Positions 34,595 through 43,544 of a stretch of DNA of 64,000 nucleotides are shown here, piece after piece. Numbering within the stretch: the stretch's first letter is position 1; every line of letters starts with the position of its first letter. The translations under genes and the position numbers were made by a program. This stretch comes from Planctomycetota bacterium. GTDB lineage: Bacteria > Planctomycetota > Planctomycetia > Gemmatales > Gemmataceae. The notes beneath the pieces are model-generated. The model had not been told where the DNA came from, ran no database searches, and saw nothing but the letters and a program-made list of their open reading frames with translations. The DNA lies in the NCBI GenBank assembly GCA_016191165.1, contig JACPPF010000037.1:29684-93683 (forward strand). Reading direction: 5' to 3'.

Positions 34595-35389
34595 ATGGAA
34601 TCAGTCGTCAAGGGCCACGTCAGCTACGAAACCCTTTACCCAAAGCGCTGGAAGTGCCTGATCTTCAACCATCCGCGCAGCTTCTGGGATGAATCCTACG
34701 GCATTCCACTGAACTCCCATCCAGCCGGCAAGATTGTCGTCTTCGGGTTTCCCAAGTCCGGCAACGTCTGGCTGAAGTCGCTGCTCGTCGATTACTTCGG
34801 CCTGCCTCCGGTCGAGCCGATGTTCGATGTTGCCAAGCCGGGCATCGGCATCACGCATCGGCCCCTGGACCGCCATGTGCGCGAGCGGGCCGATTTTTTG
34901 CATGGCGCTTGCATCATCCGTGACTTGCGCGATGTCATCGTGTCTTTTTTCAAATACACGCAGACCAATCGCTTCCGTTCCGCGCGGCCCGAATTTCATT
35001 ACGATGATCTGACGTCGTTCTACTTCGACTGGTTTCTGTCGCGCGCGGCAACCTCGCTCAAGGTGATGACGCATTCCGAACGCTATGCCCGTTTCGGCGT
35101 TCCCATCGTACGCTACGAAAAGCTGCGGGCCGATACGCAGGGCGAATTGCGACGACTGCTCCTGCGGTGGGGATTGCCCATCGATGAAGCGAAGATTCAG
35201 CACGCCGTCGCTGCCAATCAAATCGAGAAACTGCGCAAGGAAGGCAAATCGCTGGAGAAAGAAATTGCTCCGGAACATTTTCGCGTTGGCGCGGTGGGAA
35301 CTTTTCGCGAGGATTTGCCCGAAATCGTGCTCAGGGACATTGAAACCAGGTTTGCCCACGTCTTGCGGCGCTGGGGTTATCTGGCCTGA
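34595..35389 (+). CDS. Sulfotransferase
   Basis: 264 residues from ATG 34595, with GGAGG seven bases upstream. PAPS-binding motifs are clear: the 5'-phosphosulfate loop FGFPKSGNVWLKSLL (about residues 49-63) and the 3'-phosphate loop RDLRDVIVSFFKY (about 108-120). VPIVRYEKLRADTQGELRRL and FREDLPEIVLRDIE are typical of the C-terminal part. It transfers sulfate from PAPS to a hydroxyl of a carbohydrate, lipid or peptide; the acceptor is unknown. The following two genes are nucleotide-sugar epimerases on the same strand, which points to a sulfated sugar product. Confidence 0.88.
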   Translation: MESVVKGHVSYETLYPKRWKCLIFNHPRSFWDESYGIPLNSHPAGKIVVFGFPKSGNVWLKSLLVDYFGLPPVEPMFDVAKPGIGITHRPLDRHVRERADFLHGACIIRDLRDVIVSFFKYTQTNRFRSARPEFHYDDLTSFYFDWFLSRAATSLKVMTHSERYARFGVPIVRYEKLRADTQGELRRLLLRWGLPIDEAKIQHAVAANQIEKLRKEGKSLEKEIAPEHFRVGAVGTFREDLPEIVLRDIETRFAHVLRRWGYLA

Positions 35390-35514
35390 CCCGCCAAGCG
35401 TGGCGCGTCAGGCAGATCGGTCTTGCAGTGTTGGATGTTCGCCATTAAACTTACGGCCGCGGTTTCCTTTAATCACACGCATGGGACCATTTTGACATCA
35501 AGGAGGATGTTCGC

Positions 35515-36474
35515 ATGAAAATTCTAATCACCGGCGGCGCCGGCTTCGTTGGCTCGCATCTGGCGGACCGGTTGCTCGGAGCCGGGCATAAGGTTCACGT
35601 CATCGACAACTTCGCCACCGGCCGGCGCGACAACTTGACGCCGCACGCCAATCTGACGCTCGTGGAAGGCTCCATCGCCGACGTGGCCGTCGTCGATCAG
35701 GCGTTTGCCAACGCCGCGCCGGACATCGTCGTCCACGCTGCCGCATCGTACAAGGACCCCGACAACTGGGTCGAGGACGTTCGCACGAACGTGCTGGGCA
35801 CGGCCAACATCGTCAAGGCCAGCAAGGTTGCCGGCGTGAAGCGCATCATCTATTTCCAGACCGCGCTTTGCTATGGCTTGAAACCCCTTGAACAGCCGAT
35901 CACGCTCGAACATCCGATTCGCTCCACCGGGTCGAGTTACGCGATCAGCAAGACCGGCGGCGAGCAATACGTCGATCTGAGCGGCATCGATTACCTGTCG
36001 TTCCGTCTGGCCAACGCCTACGGCCCGCGCAATCTGAGCGGACCGCTGCCGACTTTCTTCCAGCGGCTCACGCAAGGCAAGCCATGCTTCGTCATGGATA
36101 CGCGCCGCGACTTCGTTTATATCGACGACCTCATCCAGGTCGTGATGAAGGCGATCGACGGCAAGGGCAAGAAGGGCGCCTATCACATTTCCAGCGGCAG
36201 CGATTATTCGATCAAGGAGCTATTCGACGCGACGCTCAAGGCACTCAAAGTCAAGCTGGACAAGGACGTCGAGGTCCGGCCACGTCTGCCCGACGATGCG
36301 TTCACGATCTTGCTCGATCCGAGCGCGACGGAGCGCGATTTCGCATGGAAGGTGTCCACGCCGCTCGAAACCGGCGTCGCCCGCGCGATCGCCTACTACC
36401 ACGCCCACGGCATTTCGCAGACCTTCACGCATTTGAAGGCGATGGACGGCGCCCCCGCAGCGAAAGCGGCGTGA
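35515..36474 (+). CDS. NAD-dependent epimerase/dehydratase (extended SDR)
   Basis: 319 residues. Nucleotide-binding ITGGAGFVGSHLADRLLGAG (GxxGxxG, residues 4-23), VIDNFATGRRDNLTP and the catalytic SSYAISKTGGEQY (YxxxK, about residue 142). NLSGPLPTFFQRLTQGKPCF and VYIDDLIQVVMKAI match UDP-glucose-4-epimerase-like and UDP-glucuronate-related SDRs. The exact sugar is unknown. The gene follows a sulfotransferase by 125 bases and precedes a second epimerase. Confidence 0.9.
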   Translation: MKILITGGAGFVGSHLADRLLGAGHKVHVIDNFATGRRDNLTPHANLTLVEGSIADVAVVDQAFANAAPDIVVHAAASYKDPDNWVEDVRTNVLGTANIVKASKVAGVKRIIYFQTALCYGLKPLEQPITLEHPIRSTGSSYAISKTGGEQYVDLSGIDYLSFRLANAYGPRNLSGPLPTFFQRLTQGKPCFVMDTRRDFVYIDDLIQVVMKAIDGKGKKGAYHISSGSDYSIKELFDATLKALKVKLDKDVEVRPRLPDDAFTILLDPSATERDFAWKVSTPLETGVARAIAYYHAHGISQTFTHLKAMDGAPAAKAA

Positions 36475-36499
36475 TAACCCGTTTCGGAGATTTCGTTTA

Positions 36500-36525
36500 G
36501 CGCCCGCGTCACGCCGCGCGGGCGC
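36500..36525. terminator. GC-rich hairpin between the two epimerase genes
   Basis: GCGCCCGCG (36500-36508) pairs with CGCGGGCGC (36517-36525). There is no U-tract, so it may attenuate rather than end transcription of the downstream epimerase. Confidence 0.4.
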
Positions 36526-36606
36526 CAAACGATCGGCGCGTCCGCGCTGCCCTTGACGCACCCGACGATTTCTATTCTCAATCGCTTATCGTTAGAGGGA
36601 AAAAAA

Positions 36607-37665
36607 GTGAACGAATTCCGTAATACGAAAATCCTCGTCGTTGGCGGCGCCGGGTTTGTCGGCAGCAACCTCGTCATGGCTTTGCTTGGCTGCGAGCCAC
36701 GCGAGGTTCTCGTCGTGGATAATCTGCTTTCAGCGGAAAGCAGCAACGTGCCGGATTCGCCCGCCGTACGTTTCGTGGAAGGCTCGATCACGAACGACGC
36801 CATCCTGCGCGATTTGCCGACCGACCTCGACTATGCGTTTCACCTGGCCACGTTTCACGGCAATCAGAATTCGATGGCCGACCCGCTCGCCGACCACGAA
36901 AACAACACACTCACGACATTGAAACTCTATGAACGTCTGCGGCATTTTTCGTCCCTAAAACGCGTCGTCTACTCGTCCGCCGGTTGTACGGTGGCGGAGA
37001 AGACCTTCGACAAGGCCAATGCCACCACCGAGGACGCGCCCGTTTCTCTGTGGCTCGACAGCCCGTACCAGATTTCCAAGATCATCGGTGAATACTATTC
37101 CAACTATTACTTCAAGCAACACAAGCTTCCGGTTGTGAAGGCTCGCTTTCAGAATGTCTACGGTCCACGCGAAATCCTCGGCGCCGGGAAATGGCGTGGC
37201 ACCGTCGCGACGATCTGGCGAAACGTCATTCCCACGTTCGTCTACCAGTCGCTCAAGCAAATGGCATTGCCGGTCGAAAACGGCGGCATCGCTTCGCGCG
37301 ACTTCATCTACGCCGAAGATGTTGCCCAGGGCCTGATGTGTTGCGCGACCAGGGGAACTCCAGGCGGAACCTACAACATCGCCAGCGGCCAGGAAACCAC
37401 CATCTTTGAACTCGCCAACCTCATCAACGATCTGACGGGCAACCCCACGGCGATCGCGATGGCCGAGAAGCGCCCCTGGGACCGCTCCGGCAAGCGCTAC
37501 GGGGCCACGGAAACCGCCAAATCCGCGATCGGCTTCGCCGCCAAGGTTGACCTGAACGACGGCCTGGAGCGAACCATCGCCTGGACCCGCCAGAACCTCG
37601 CGCGCATCGAGGCCTGCATGTCCCGTCATTCTGGACACCTTCACGCGCCCGCCAAGGCGGCGTAG
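36607..37665 (+). CDS. NAD-dependent epimerase/dehydratase (extended SDR), second copy
   Basis: 352 residues from GTG 36607, which has GAGGG seven bases upstream. The Rossmann motif is ILVVGGAGFVGSNLVMALLG (residues 9-28); the catalytic motif is SPYQISKIIGEYYSNYY (YxxxK, about residue 154). FQNVYGPREILGAGKWRGTV and ASRDFIYAEDVAQGLMCCAT are typical of the family. It lies 132 bases after the first epimerase on the same strand. The sugar-nucleotide substrate is unknown; relatives act on UDP-N-acetylglucosamine or GDP/UDP sugars. Confidence 0.88.
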   Translation: MNEFRNTKILVVGGAGFVGSNLVMALLGCEPREVLVVDNLLSAESSNVPDSPAVRFVEGSITNDAILRDLPTDLDYAFHLATFHGNQNSMADPLADHENNTLTTLKLYERLRHFSSLKRVVYSSAGCTVAEKTFDKANATTEDAPVSLWLDSPYQISKIIGEYYSNYYFKQHKLPVVKARFQNVYGPREILGAGKWRGTVATIWRNVIPTFVYQSLKQMALPVENGGIASRDFIYAEDVAQGLMCCATRGTPGGTYNIASGQETTIFELANLINDLTGNPTAIAMAEKRPWDRSGKRYGATETAKSAIGFAAKVDLNDGLERTIAWTRQNLARIEACMSRHSGHLHAPAKAA

Positions 37666-37833
37666 GAAGCCGATTTGTACGGAGGCAAAAGAAACTTGGC
37701 ACGATAGGAATCAGCCGGGATCCCACCCCTGGACGGAGGCCGAACCGCGCGAAAAAAGCCATGCTTTGGCTTCAGGCAGCGATAGCGTTTGGAATTGACA
37801 ATCCCAACCGACTCCCTATGCTGACAAAACACC

Positions 37834-37909
37834 CGGGGTGTAGCTCAGCTTGGCTTAGAGCGCTTGGTTCGGGACCAAGAGGTCGCTGGTTCGAATCCAG
37901 TCACCCCGA
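37834..37909 (+). tRNA. tRNA-Pro (anticodon CGG)
   Basis: The cloverleaf folds by eye: acceptor CGGGGTG with CACCCCG, D-arm TAGCTCAGCTTGGCTTAGAG, anticodon arm CTTGG-TTCGGGA-CCAAG (CGG anticodon in the loop), T-arm GGTTCGAATCC. Discriminator A at 37909. No CCA is encoded. It is followed by a recombinase gene 175 bases on, so its 3' end may be an attachment site. Confidence 0.95.
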
Positions 37910-38000
37910 TTCGATGGAAGGGCTGAGAGAAACAAGAGATACGAAAACAGCCTCATCGGTCGGAAAACAAGGTTGCACTAAAAAACTTGCACTAAAACAA

Positions 38001-38034
38001 CACCCCCCTCCGCGTCACCGGAGAGGGGGGTTTT
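38001..38034 (+). terminator. Rho-independent-type terminator after tRNA-Pro
   Basis: CCCCCCTCCG and CGGAGAGGGGGG pair around CGTCAC, followed by TTTT. It lies about 90 bases past the tRNA-Pro gene and just ahead of the recombinase gene. Confidence 0.7.
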
Positions 38035-38084
38035 AGGCAGACCCTTGCGGGACCGCCGTGGTTCCTAATCCTGGAGGGTCTGTC

Positions 38085-39189
38085 ATGCAACGCGTCTGGC
38101 ATCGCAAGTTCGACGGTTTCTGGTACGCCACCTTCACCGAAGGCTCGGCACAAAAAACAACTCAAGCTCATCAAGGGGCCGAAGGACAAAGCCCACAAGA
38201 AGCTCGCCGAGGAGCAACTCCTCAAGGAGCTGAAATCCCGCAAGCCAACCTCGAAGAAGGCAGCGCCCGACTGGCTCGTCGTCAACGGCGTCCTGCGGGG
38301 CTTCCTGCGCCACAGCCGCAAGAATCACGAGCCCAGCACCTACCGCTGGTACAAGGACATTCTCAAGGGATTCAACCGCCTGTATGGGCGGCTCCGCGTC
38401 ACGCAACTCCGCCGCAAGCACGTCACCCGCTGGTTCGAGAAATCCGGCTACAACCCGACGAGCCAGAATCGTGCGCTCGGCGCCCTGAAACGCGCATTCA
38501 ATTGGGCCGTCGAGGAAGAGTACCTTGTCGAGAATCCGATCGCACACGTCCGGAAACCGAAGGGGCTCATTCGCGATCGCATCCTGACGGCCGACGAACG
38601 CACGCTCATCCTCACTTCGATCAAGGGTCAGGCGTTTCGTGACTTCGTCGCTGGCATGACACTCACCGGCTGTCGGCCGGGAGAAGTTGCGCGCGTGGAC
38701 CGAGACATCGTCGATCTCGAACGCGGTGTCTGGAATTTCCAGAAACACAAGACCGTCAAGAAAACCCGCCGGCCGCGCATCGTGTATCTCTGCCCTGAGG
38801 CCATCGAACTCACGAAACGGCTGCTTGCACAGAACCCGGAAGGACCGATCTTTCGCAACTCACGAGGAAAGCCTTGGACAGGTAACGCCTTTCGCATCCG
38901 CTTCCGCAACCTTCGCAAGAAGCATCCCCAGCTCAAAGGCGTCATCGCCTACACCTACCGCGCGAGCTTCGCGACCGACGCCCTGGAAGCCGGCGTGCCC
39001 GACGCCACGGTGAGCGCCCTGCTCGGGCACACGGGTACGGACACGCTGCACCGGTTCTACAATCGCCTCTCGCAGAAGATTGACCACCTGAAGGAAGCCG
39101 CCGCAAAGGCTACTCAAGATCGTCCAGCAGGCCGTGAGGCTCCACGCGACACTGCTGAAGGAAAACCTCCAGGTCCTTCGGATCAATGA
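38085..39189 (+). pseudogene. Tyrosine recombinase/integrase, frameshifted near the N-terminus
   Basis: ATG 38085 has GGAGGG upstream and starts MQRVWHRKFDGFWYATFTEG. The frame is then lost near 38150 (by a short A-run) and the coding sequence continues in the next frame as HKKQLKLIKGPKDKAHKKLA. Downstream it is continuous: core-binding domain STYRWYKDILKGFNRLYGRL and catalytic domain TGCRPGEV (Arg), RRPRIVYL, YTYRASFATDALEAG (H-x-x-R has Tyr for His), LLGHTG (His) and HRFYNRLS (nucleophile Tyr). The gene is 175 bases from tRNA-Pro, the usual place for a site-specific integrase. If the shift is a sequencing error, the protein would be about 367 residues and active-looking. Confidence 0.82.
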
Positions 39190-39319
39190 GGATTTTCCCG
39201 CGCTTCCCCTCGGTACCGCAGCGGTAGTGGGGGAGCCGTTGTTCCTTGCACCAGCGATAGATAAGAGCGGGGGAGACGCCGATCGTCTCTCCCGCTTTCT
39301 GCGGCGTCATCAGAGTCAT
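39110..39319 (-). CDS. Excisionase-like helix-turn-helix protein
   Basis: 69 residues from ATG 39319. MTPQKAGETIGVSPALIYRW followed by CKEQRLPHYRCG is a MerR/excisionase-type HTH (HTH_17), and KILIDPKDLEVFLQQC completes the small domain. Such proteins direct recombinases. Its 3' end overlaps the recombinase 3' end by 80 bases in antisense, which is unusual and suggests tight packing of a small element. It may instead be a regulator of the recombinase. Confidence 0.72.
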   Translation of the reverse strand: MTLMTPQKAGETIGVSPALIYRWCKEQRLPHYRCGTEGKRGKILIDPKDLEVFLQQCRVEPHGLLDDLE

Positions 39320-39371
39320 GGTGCACCTCGGGAAAAGCCATCCGTGGCTTTGCTGCCATCCATGCAAATCG

Positions 39372-39686
39372 TTACATCGTGGCAGCCTCATGGCTGTCTG
39401 CCGCCAGCGCCAGCGGAATCTTCGATTCCGGTTTCGGCGTCGTCATCTTCATGGCGAGCAGCTGACGGAACGCCTTCCAGCTCAAGAACTGGTTCTTGAC
39501 GGTGCCGTCGTCGAAGGTGATGGCAAGGCCATCGCCTTCCTTGCCGGTCAGCGAGCAAGTGCCCCGCCAGCGTGGTGAATGGTGACGTTCAACGCAACCG
39601 TGCCGGCGCAAAAGGACCGCGCCGGCAGTGCAAACCCCACGGCGAAACGGTGGACAGTGCCATTCGGTCCTGACACCTTTTCCCAC
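39372..39686 (-). CDS. Small hypothetical protein, tentative
   Basis: 104 residues. The central part RGTCSLTGKEGDGLAITFDD then GTVKNQFLSWKAFRQLLAMK looks like a compact beta-rich small domain seen in planctomycete proteins. The first 40 residues are arginine-rich and may not be translated; no good ribosome-binding site was found for any start. It could be a remnant of the adjacent small element. Confidence 0.4.
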   Translation of the reverse strand: MGKGVRTEWHCPPFRRGVCTAGAVLLRRHGCVERHHSPRWRGTCSLTGKEGDGLAITFDDGTVKNQFLSWKAFRQLLAMKMTTPKPESKIPLALAADSHEAATM

Positions 39687-39983
39687 CTTTTCACTTTTCC
39701 AGAAATTGGATTTTGCCGAGAATCTTTTTGCACCAGCGTCCGGTTGGGTGGGCGGTCAAAGGAAAATCTTTTTTGGGCTTGGCCGATTGGTTCTTGCGGG
39801 GCCTGCCTCGGCGAGTAGAATGAACCCTCGTGATGGCGTTCGCTCCTTAACCAAGTGGTTCGCCGTGCCAACCGGCTACTCGTTACAGCGGGTAGCCATT
39901 TTTCTTGGCGGTTGTCAAAACGGTTCTCATTAGCGTACCAGGTGAAGCGCTAACGTTGAGAAAACGTTACATAAACCAAGCCC

Positions 39984-40070
39984 GGAGAGGTGACCGAGCG
40001 GCCGAAGGTGCAGCACTGGAAATGCTGTGTGGGGGAAACTCCACCGCGGGTTCGAATCCCGCCCTCTCCG
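39984..40070 (+). tRNA. tRNA-Ser (anticodon GGA)
   Basis: Class II tRNA of 87 bases. Acceptor GGAGAGG pairs with CCTCTCC. Anticodon loop CTGGAAA gives GGA. A long variable arm (GTGGGGGAAACTCCAC region) and T-arm GGGTTCGAATCCC are visible. Discriminator G at 40070, no encoded CCA. Confidence 0.95.
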
Positions 40071-40248
40071 TTTCAAAAGAGCCGCGATTCACAACTGCTT
40101 GAAAACAAAGGAGTTGAGAATCGCGCTTTTTCCATTTCGTGCCCGCTTGTCTGCTCGCGGTAGCCTCTGCCTGAACCAGGCCGATCGACTGCGGAACTTT
40201 CGGCAAAGTCGTTAATCTTTCGCTATTGCCCCAGCCGATTTTACAGGC

Positions 40249-41514
40249 ATGAGGCTTTTTCTTGTAGCGCTGGCGATTGGTTCATGCGCTGGCGCCGCGC
40301 CGTTGCTGGCGCAGGGGCCGAGCTATCCGCCCGACATGGTGCCTCTGGATAAACGCCAGGGTATCATGGAAAGGCGCAACGCCGTCCTTGCCGAGGACGC
40401 GGAAGCGGCGGAAGAATTGGCGGCGCAACGACGGCCGCCGCGCATTTGGGGACGAGCGGAGTTTTTGCTGTGGTGGATTCGCCCCGCGAATTTTCCGCCG
40501 CTCGTGACGACCGGGCCTTTCACGGATCGCCTGCCTGGCGCGCTGGGCCTTCCCGATACTCGGGTCTTGTTCGGCGAACGCGGCATTGATTTCCAGCATC
40601 GCACCGGCGGCCGCTTCACGTTTGGAACGTGGGTGGATGACGGGCAGGACTGGGGCATCGAGGCGAGCTACTTTTTTCTTTCAGGTCGATCCCTTGGCGA
40701 AGCCTTTTCATCGCCAGGAGCGCCCGTGCTGGCGACGCCGTTCTTTAACGTCGGCACGAACGCTCAGGATTCCTCGCTGATCACTTTTCCTGGAATCCTG
40801 CACGGTCAGGTCGCGGTGCGAGCTCCCAGTTTCATGCAGGGAGCCGATTTGAATCTGATCCCGGTTTTACATCGCGATGAATCCTGGCACATGGAGGGCC
40901 TGGTTGGCTTCCGCTACCTGAATCTGCAAGAGGGTTTGCATATCCAATCAACCTCCGTGGTCACGTTGGCCCCACAGTTTCAGGGCATGGGCATCCCATT
41001 TGTGGACAACACGATCCAGGTCAGTGATCGGTTCGATACCAGCAATCACTTCTTTGGCGGCCAGCTCGGCGCTCGGGTGGAATTCAAACGCAAGCGCTGG
41101 ACCCTCGATGTCACGGGCAAGGTGGCGCTGGGCGTGAATCACGAGGTCGTGGCGATTTCCGGGACCACCAAAATTGACACGCAACCCGTTATCGCCGCCG
41201 ATGCCGGTCTGCTCGCTGTTTCGAGCAACAGCGGACGCTTCACGCAGAATAGCTTCGCGGTCGTTCCCGAAGCGGCATTCACGCTGAAGTTCCAGGTGAC
41301 CGAGAATATCCGCCTCTTCGCCGGCTATTCGTTCCTGTACTGGAGCCGAGTCGCCAGGCCTGGCGATCAGGTGGATCAGAATGTGAATCCCAACCTCGTT
41401 CCGACGAGCGCGACGTTCGGCACAGCGGGAGGACCGCAGCGTCCGGCGTACTTGTCGCGCGGCGGCGACTTCTTCGCGCATGGCGGGAACTTCGGACTCG
41501 AGTTTCGCTATTGA
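40249..41514 (+). CDS. BBP7-family outer-membrane beta-barrel protein
   Basis: 421 residues. Signal peptide MRLFLVALAIGSCAGAAPLL, then RIWGRAEFLLWWIRPANFPP, the opening of the BBP7 barrel family of planctomycetes. Alternating hydrophobic beta strands run to the last residues, NFGLEFRY, with a terminal aromatic as expected for a barrel. WGIEASYFFLSGRS and ESWHMEGLVGFRYLNLQEGL are barrel-family features. It would sit in the outer membrane; function unknown. It is followed 45 bases later by a GlcG/HbpS protein on the same strand. Confidence 0.9.
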   Translation: MRLFLVALAIGSCAGAAPLLAQGPSYPPDMVPLDKRQGIMERRNAVLAEDAEAAEELAAQRRPPRIWGRAEFLLWWIRPANFPPLVTTGPFTDRLPGALGLPDTRVLFGERGIDFQHRTGGRFTFGTWVDDGQDWGIEASYFFLSGRSLGEAFSSPGAPVLATPFFNVGTNAQDSSLITFPGILHGQVAVRAPSFMQGADLNLIPVLHRDESWHMEGLVGFRYLNLQEGLHIQSTSVVTLAPQFQGMGIPFVDNTIQVSDRFDTSNHFFGGQLGARVEFKRKRWTLDVTGKVALGVNHEVVAISGTTKIDTQPVIAADAGLLAVSSNSGRFTQNSFAVVPEAAFTLKFQVTENIRLFAGYSFLYWSRVARPGDQVDQNVNPNLVPTSATFGTAGGPQRPAYLSRGGDFFAHGGNFGLEFRY

Positions 41515-41559
41515 GTTGAGCTGCTCGCCCTTGGCGAGCGTTCACGGAAAGATCGCGTA

Positions 41560-43506
41560 ATGGCAACCCCCAACGACCCGCGCCGTTTCGTCCCGACTGT
41601 CGAGACGCTGGAAGACCGCACCGCGCCCGCGTTGATTGCGAGCCAGGTGCCGTTGGCGGCGCTGCCCGCGATGACGTTGACGACGACGCAGGTGGATACG
41701 CTCCTGCAGCGCGCCGCCGCGGCGACCGGGAGCGACGACGCCATCATCGCCATCGTCGATCGCGCCGGCAATATCCTCGGCGTCCGCGTCGAGGGGGGCG
41801 TCTCCCCGGCGCTCACCGGCGATGCCGACCTGCTCGGCTTTGCCATCGACGGCGCCGTGGCCAAGGCGCGCACCGGGGCGTTCTTCTCGTCCAACGCTGA
41901 CCCGCTCACCTCGCGCACCATTCAGTTCATCAGCCAGACCACGATCACGCAGCGCGAGGTGGAATCGTATACTTTCGATTCCAATCCAAGTTCAACCCTG
42001 GGCGGCCCCGGGTTCGTCGCACCGATCGGCCTGGGCGGGCACTTCCCGCCCAATATTCGCAACACGCCGCAGGTCGATCTGTTCGCCATCGAGCACACCA
42101 ACCGCGACATGCTCGTCAACGCCGGCGCGAGCGGCATCCTCGACACGCCGGACTTCAGCGATGGCGGCGATCTGTCCATCGCGGGCCGATTCAACATCGA
42201 TTCCACCTACATCCCGGCAGGAAAGGACCTGGCCGCGCCGCTGTCTTATCACGACACGCTGCTGTCGCCCACCGATCAAAGCGATCCGGCCATCGCCCAT
42301 GTCGCCTCGCGCGGGATCGCCACCTTGCCGGGCGGGCTGCCGATTTACGAATTCGGCGTGCTCGTCGGCGGCATCGGTGTTTTCTTCCCGGGCCATACCG
42401 GCTTCGCCAACGAGGAGAACTCTCAGCTTTCGGCTGATTTCGATCCGGGCAGGATCGACCGCTCGATGGAAGCCGAGTTCATCGCCCTCGCGGCGATCGG
42501 CGGCTCCAGCCAGGCGGGCTTCCCGATTGGCGCCCTGGGCGGCGTGGCCGCGCTGCCAGGCTTTGATCTACCGTTCCCGCGCATCGATCTCGTCGGCATC
42601 ACGCTCGACACGGTTGGCCCGGGCGGGCTGGAAGGGCCACAGCATCTGATCGATTATGCAAACGCATTTTTCTCCATTGGAACCGGCGATCCCGGCAGCG
42701 GCTCCAATCAGCCGGTCAATGCCGCTGGCGACCCACTCGTGACCGGCAAGCCTGCGCCCGACGGCTGGCTCGTCACGCCGCACGATGGCGTGAGCCTGTC
42801 CGCCACCCAGGTCCAGCAGATCATCGATCAGGGCATCGCCCAGGCGAACCGGACGCGCGCGCAGATTCGACCTCTTGGAACAACGGCTCGCATGGTTTTC
42901 GCAGTCGCGGATGCAACCGGGGAAGTGCTCGGTCTCTACCGGATGTCCGACGCGCCGGTCTTCTCGATCGACGTGGCCGTCGCCAAGGCGCGCAATACGG
43001 CCTACTACAACGACCCTTCCCAGTTAAAAGCGATTGATAAGCTGCCTGAGTTGCCGGCGGGAACGGCGTTGACGGCGCGTTCGTTCCGTTATCTGGCGTT
43101 GCCTCGCTTCCCTGAAGGGATCGATGGCTCGCCGCCCGGTCCATTTTCGACGTTGAATGACGCGGGAATTGACCCGAAGACAGGATTGAACCTCGCCGCC
43201 CCGCCGCCCATCTCGGCGTTCACCAGCGTGCTGGGCTTCGACGCATTCCATCCTAATACGAATTTTCACCGATTCAGCGCCAACGCTAACGGCGTCGTTT
43301 TCTTCCCCGGCAGCTCCGGCGTGTATGTGAACGGTAAGATCGTCGGCGGCCTGGGCGTCTCCGGCGACGGCGTTGACGAGGATGACGTGGTCACGTCGAG
43401 GGCCATCGCCGGTTTCGACGCCCCCTCGATCCTGCAGGCCGACAACTATTTCGTCCGCGGCGTGCGCTTGCCTTACCTGAAATTCAATCGCAATCCGGAA
43501 GGGTGA
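41560..43506 (+). CDS. Exported protein with two GlcG/HbpS (DUF336) heme-binding-type domains and LEDR N-terminus
   Basis: 648 residues. The N-terminus FVPTVETLEDRTAPALIASQ has the LEDR motif of planctomycete exported proteins. The first GlcG-like domain begins LTTTQVDTLLQRAAAATGSD then IIAIVDRAGNILGVRVEGGV; the second has LSATQVQQIIDQGIAQANRT then MVFAVADATGEVLGLYRMSD and SIDVAVAKARNTAYY. GlcG/HbpS members bind heme or glycolate. The middle has YEFGVLVGGIGVFFPGHTGF and the end GVYVNGKIVGGLGVSGDGVD, both the usual glycine-rich closing strand. Two domains fused in one exported protein are notable. Function unknown. Confidence 0.85.
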   Translation: MATPNDPRRFVPTVETLEDRTAPALIASQVPLAALPAMTLTTTQVDTLLQRAAAATGSDDAIIAIVDRAGNILGVRVEGGVSPALTGDADLLGFAIDGAVAKARTGAFFSSNADPLTSRTIQFISQTTITQREVESYTFDSNPSSTLGGPGFVAPIGLGGHFPPNIRNTPQVDLFAIEHTNRDMLVNAGASGILDTPDFSDGGDLSIAGRFNIDSTYIPAGKDLAAPLSYHDTLLSPTDQSDPAIAHVASRGIATLPGGLPIYEFGVLVGGIGVFFPGHTGFANEENSQLSADFDPGRIDRSMEAEFIALAAIGGSSQAGFPIGALGGVAALPGFDLPFPRIDLVGITLDTVGPGGLEGPQHLIDYANAFFSIGTGDPGSGSNQPVNAAGDPLVTGKPAPDGWLVTPHDGVSLSATQVQQIIDQGIAQANRTRAQIRPLGTTARMVFAVADATGEVLGLYRMSDAPVFSIDVAVAKARNTAYYNDPSQLKAIDKLPELPAGTALTARSFRYLALPRFPEGIDGSPPGPFSTLNDAGIDPKTGLNLAAPPPISAFTSVLGFDAFHPNTNFHRFSANANGVVFFPGSSGVYVNGKIVGGLGVSGDGVDEDDVVTSRAIAGFDAPSILQADNYFVRGVRLPYLKFNRNPEG

Positions 43507-43544
43507 TCGATCCTCATTCCCTCGCCCGGCGTGAAAACCAGATA

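Noticed and set aside
38058..38642. Separate gene with start MVPNPGGSVM
   Set aside because: After about 25 residues it is out of frame with the recombinase and becomes Arg/Pro/Gln-rich; it is the frameshifted start of the recombinase.
37834..40070. A complete integrated element bounded by the two tRNAs
   Set aside because: The 3' ends of tRNA-Pro and tRNA-Ser share only the usual TTCGAATCC core, so they are not an attachment-site pair.
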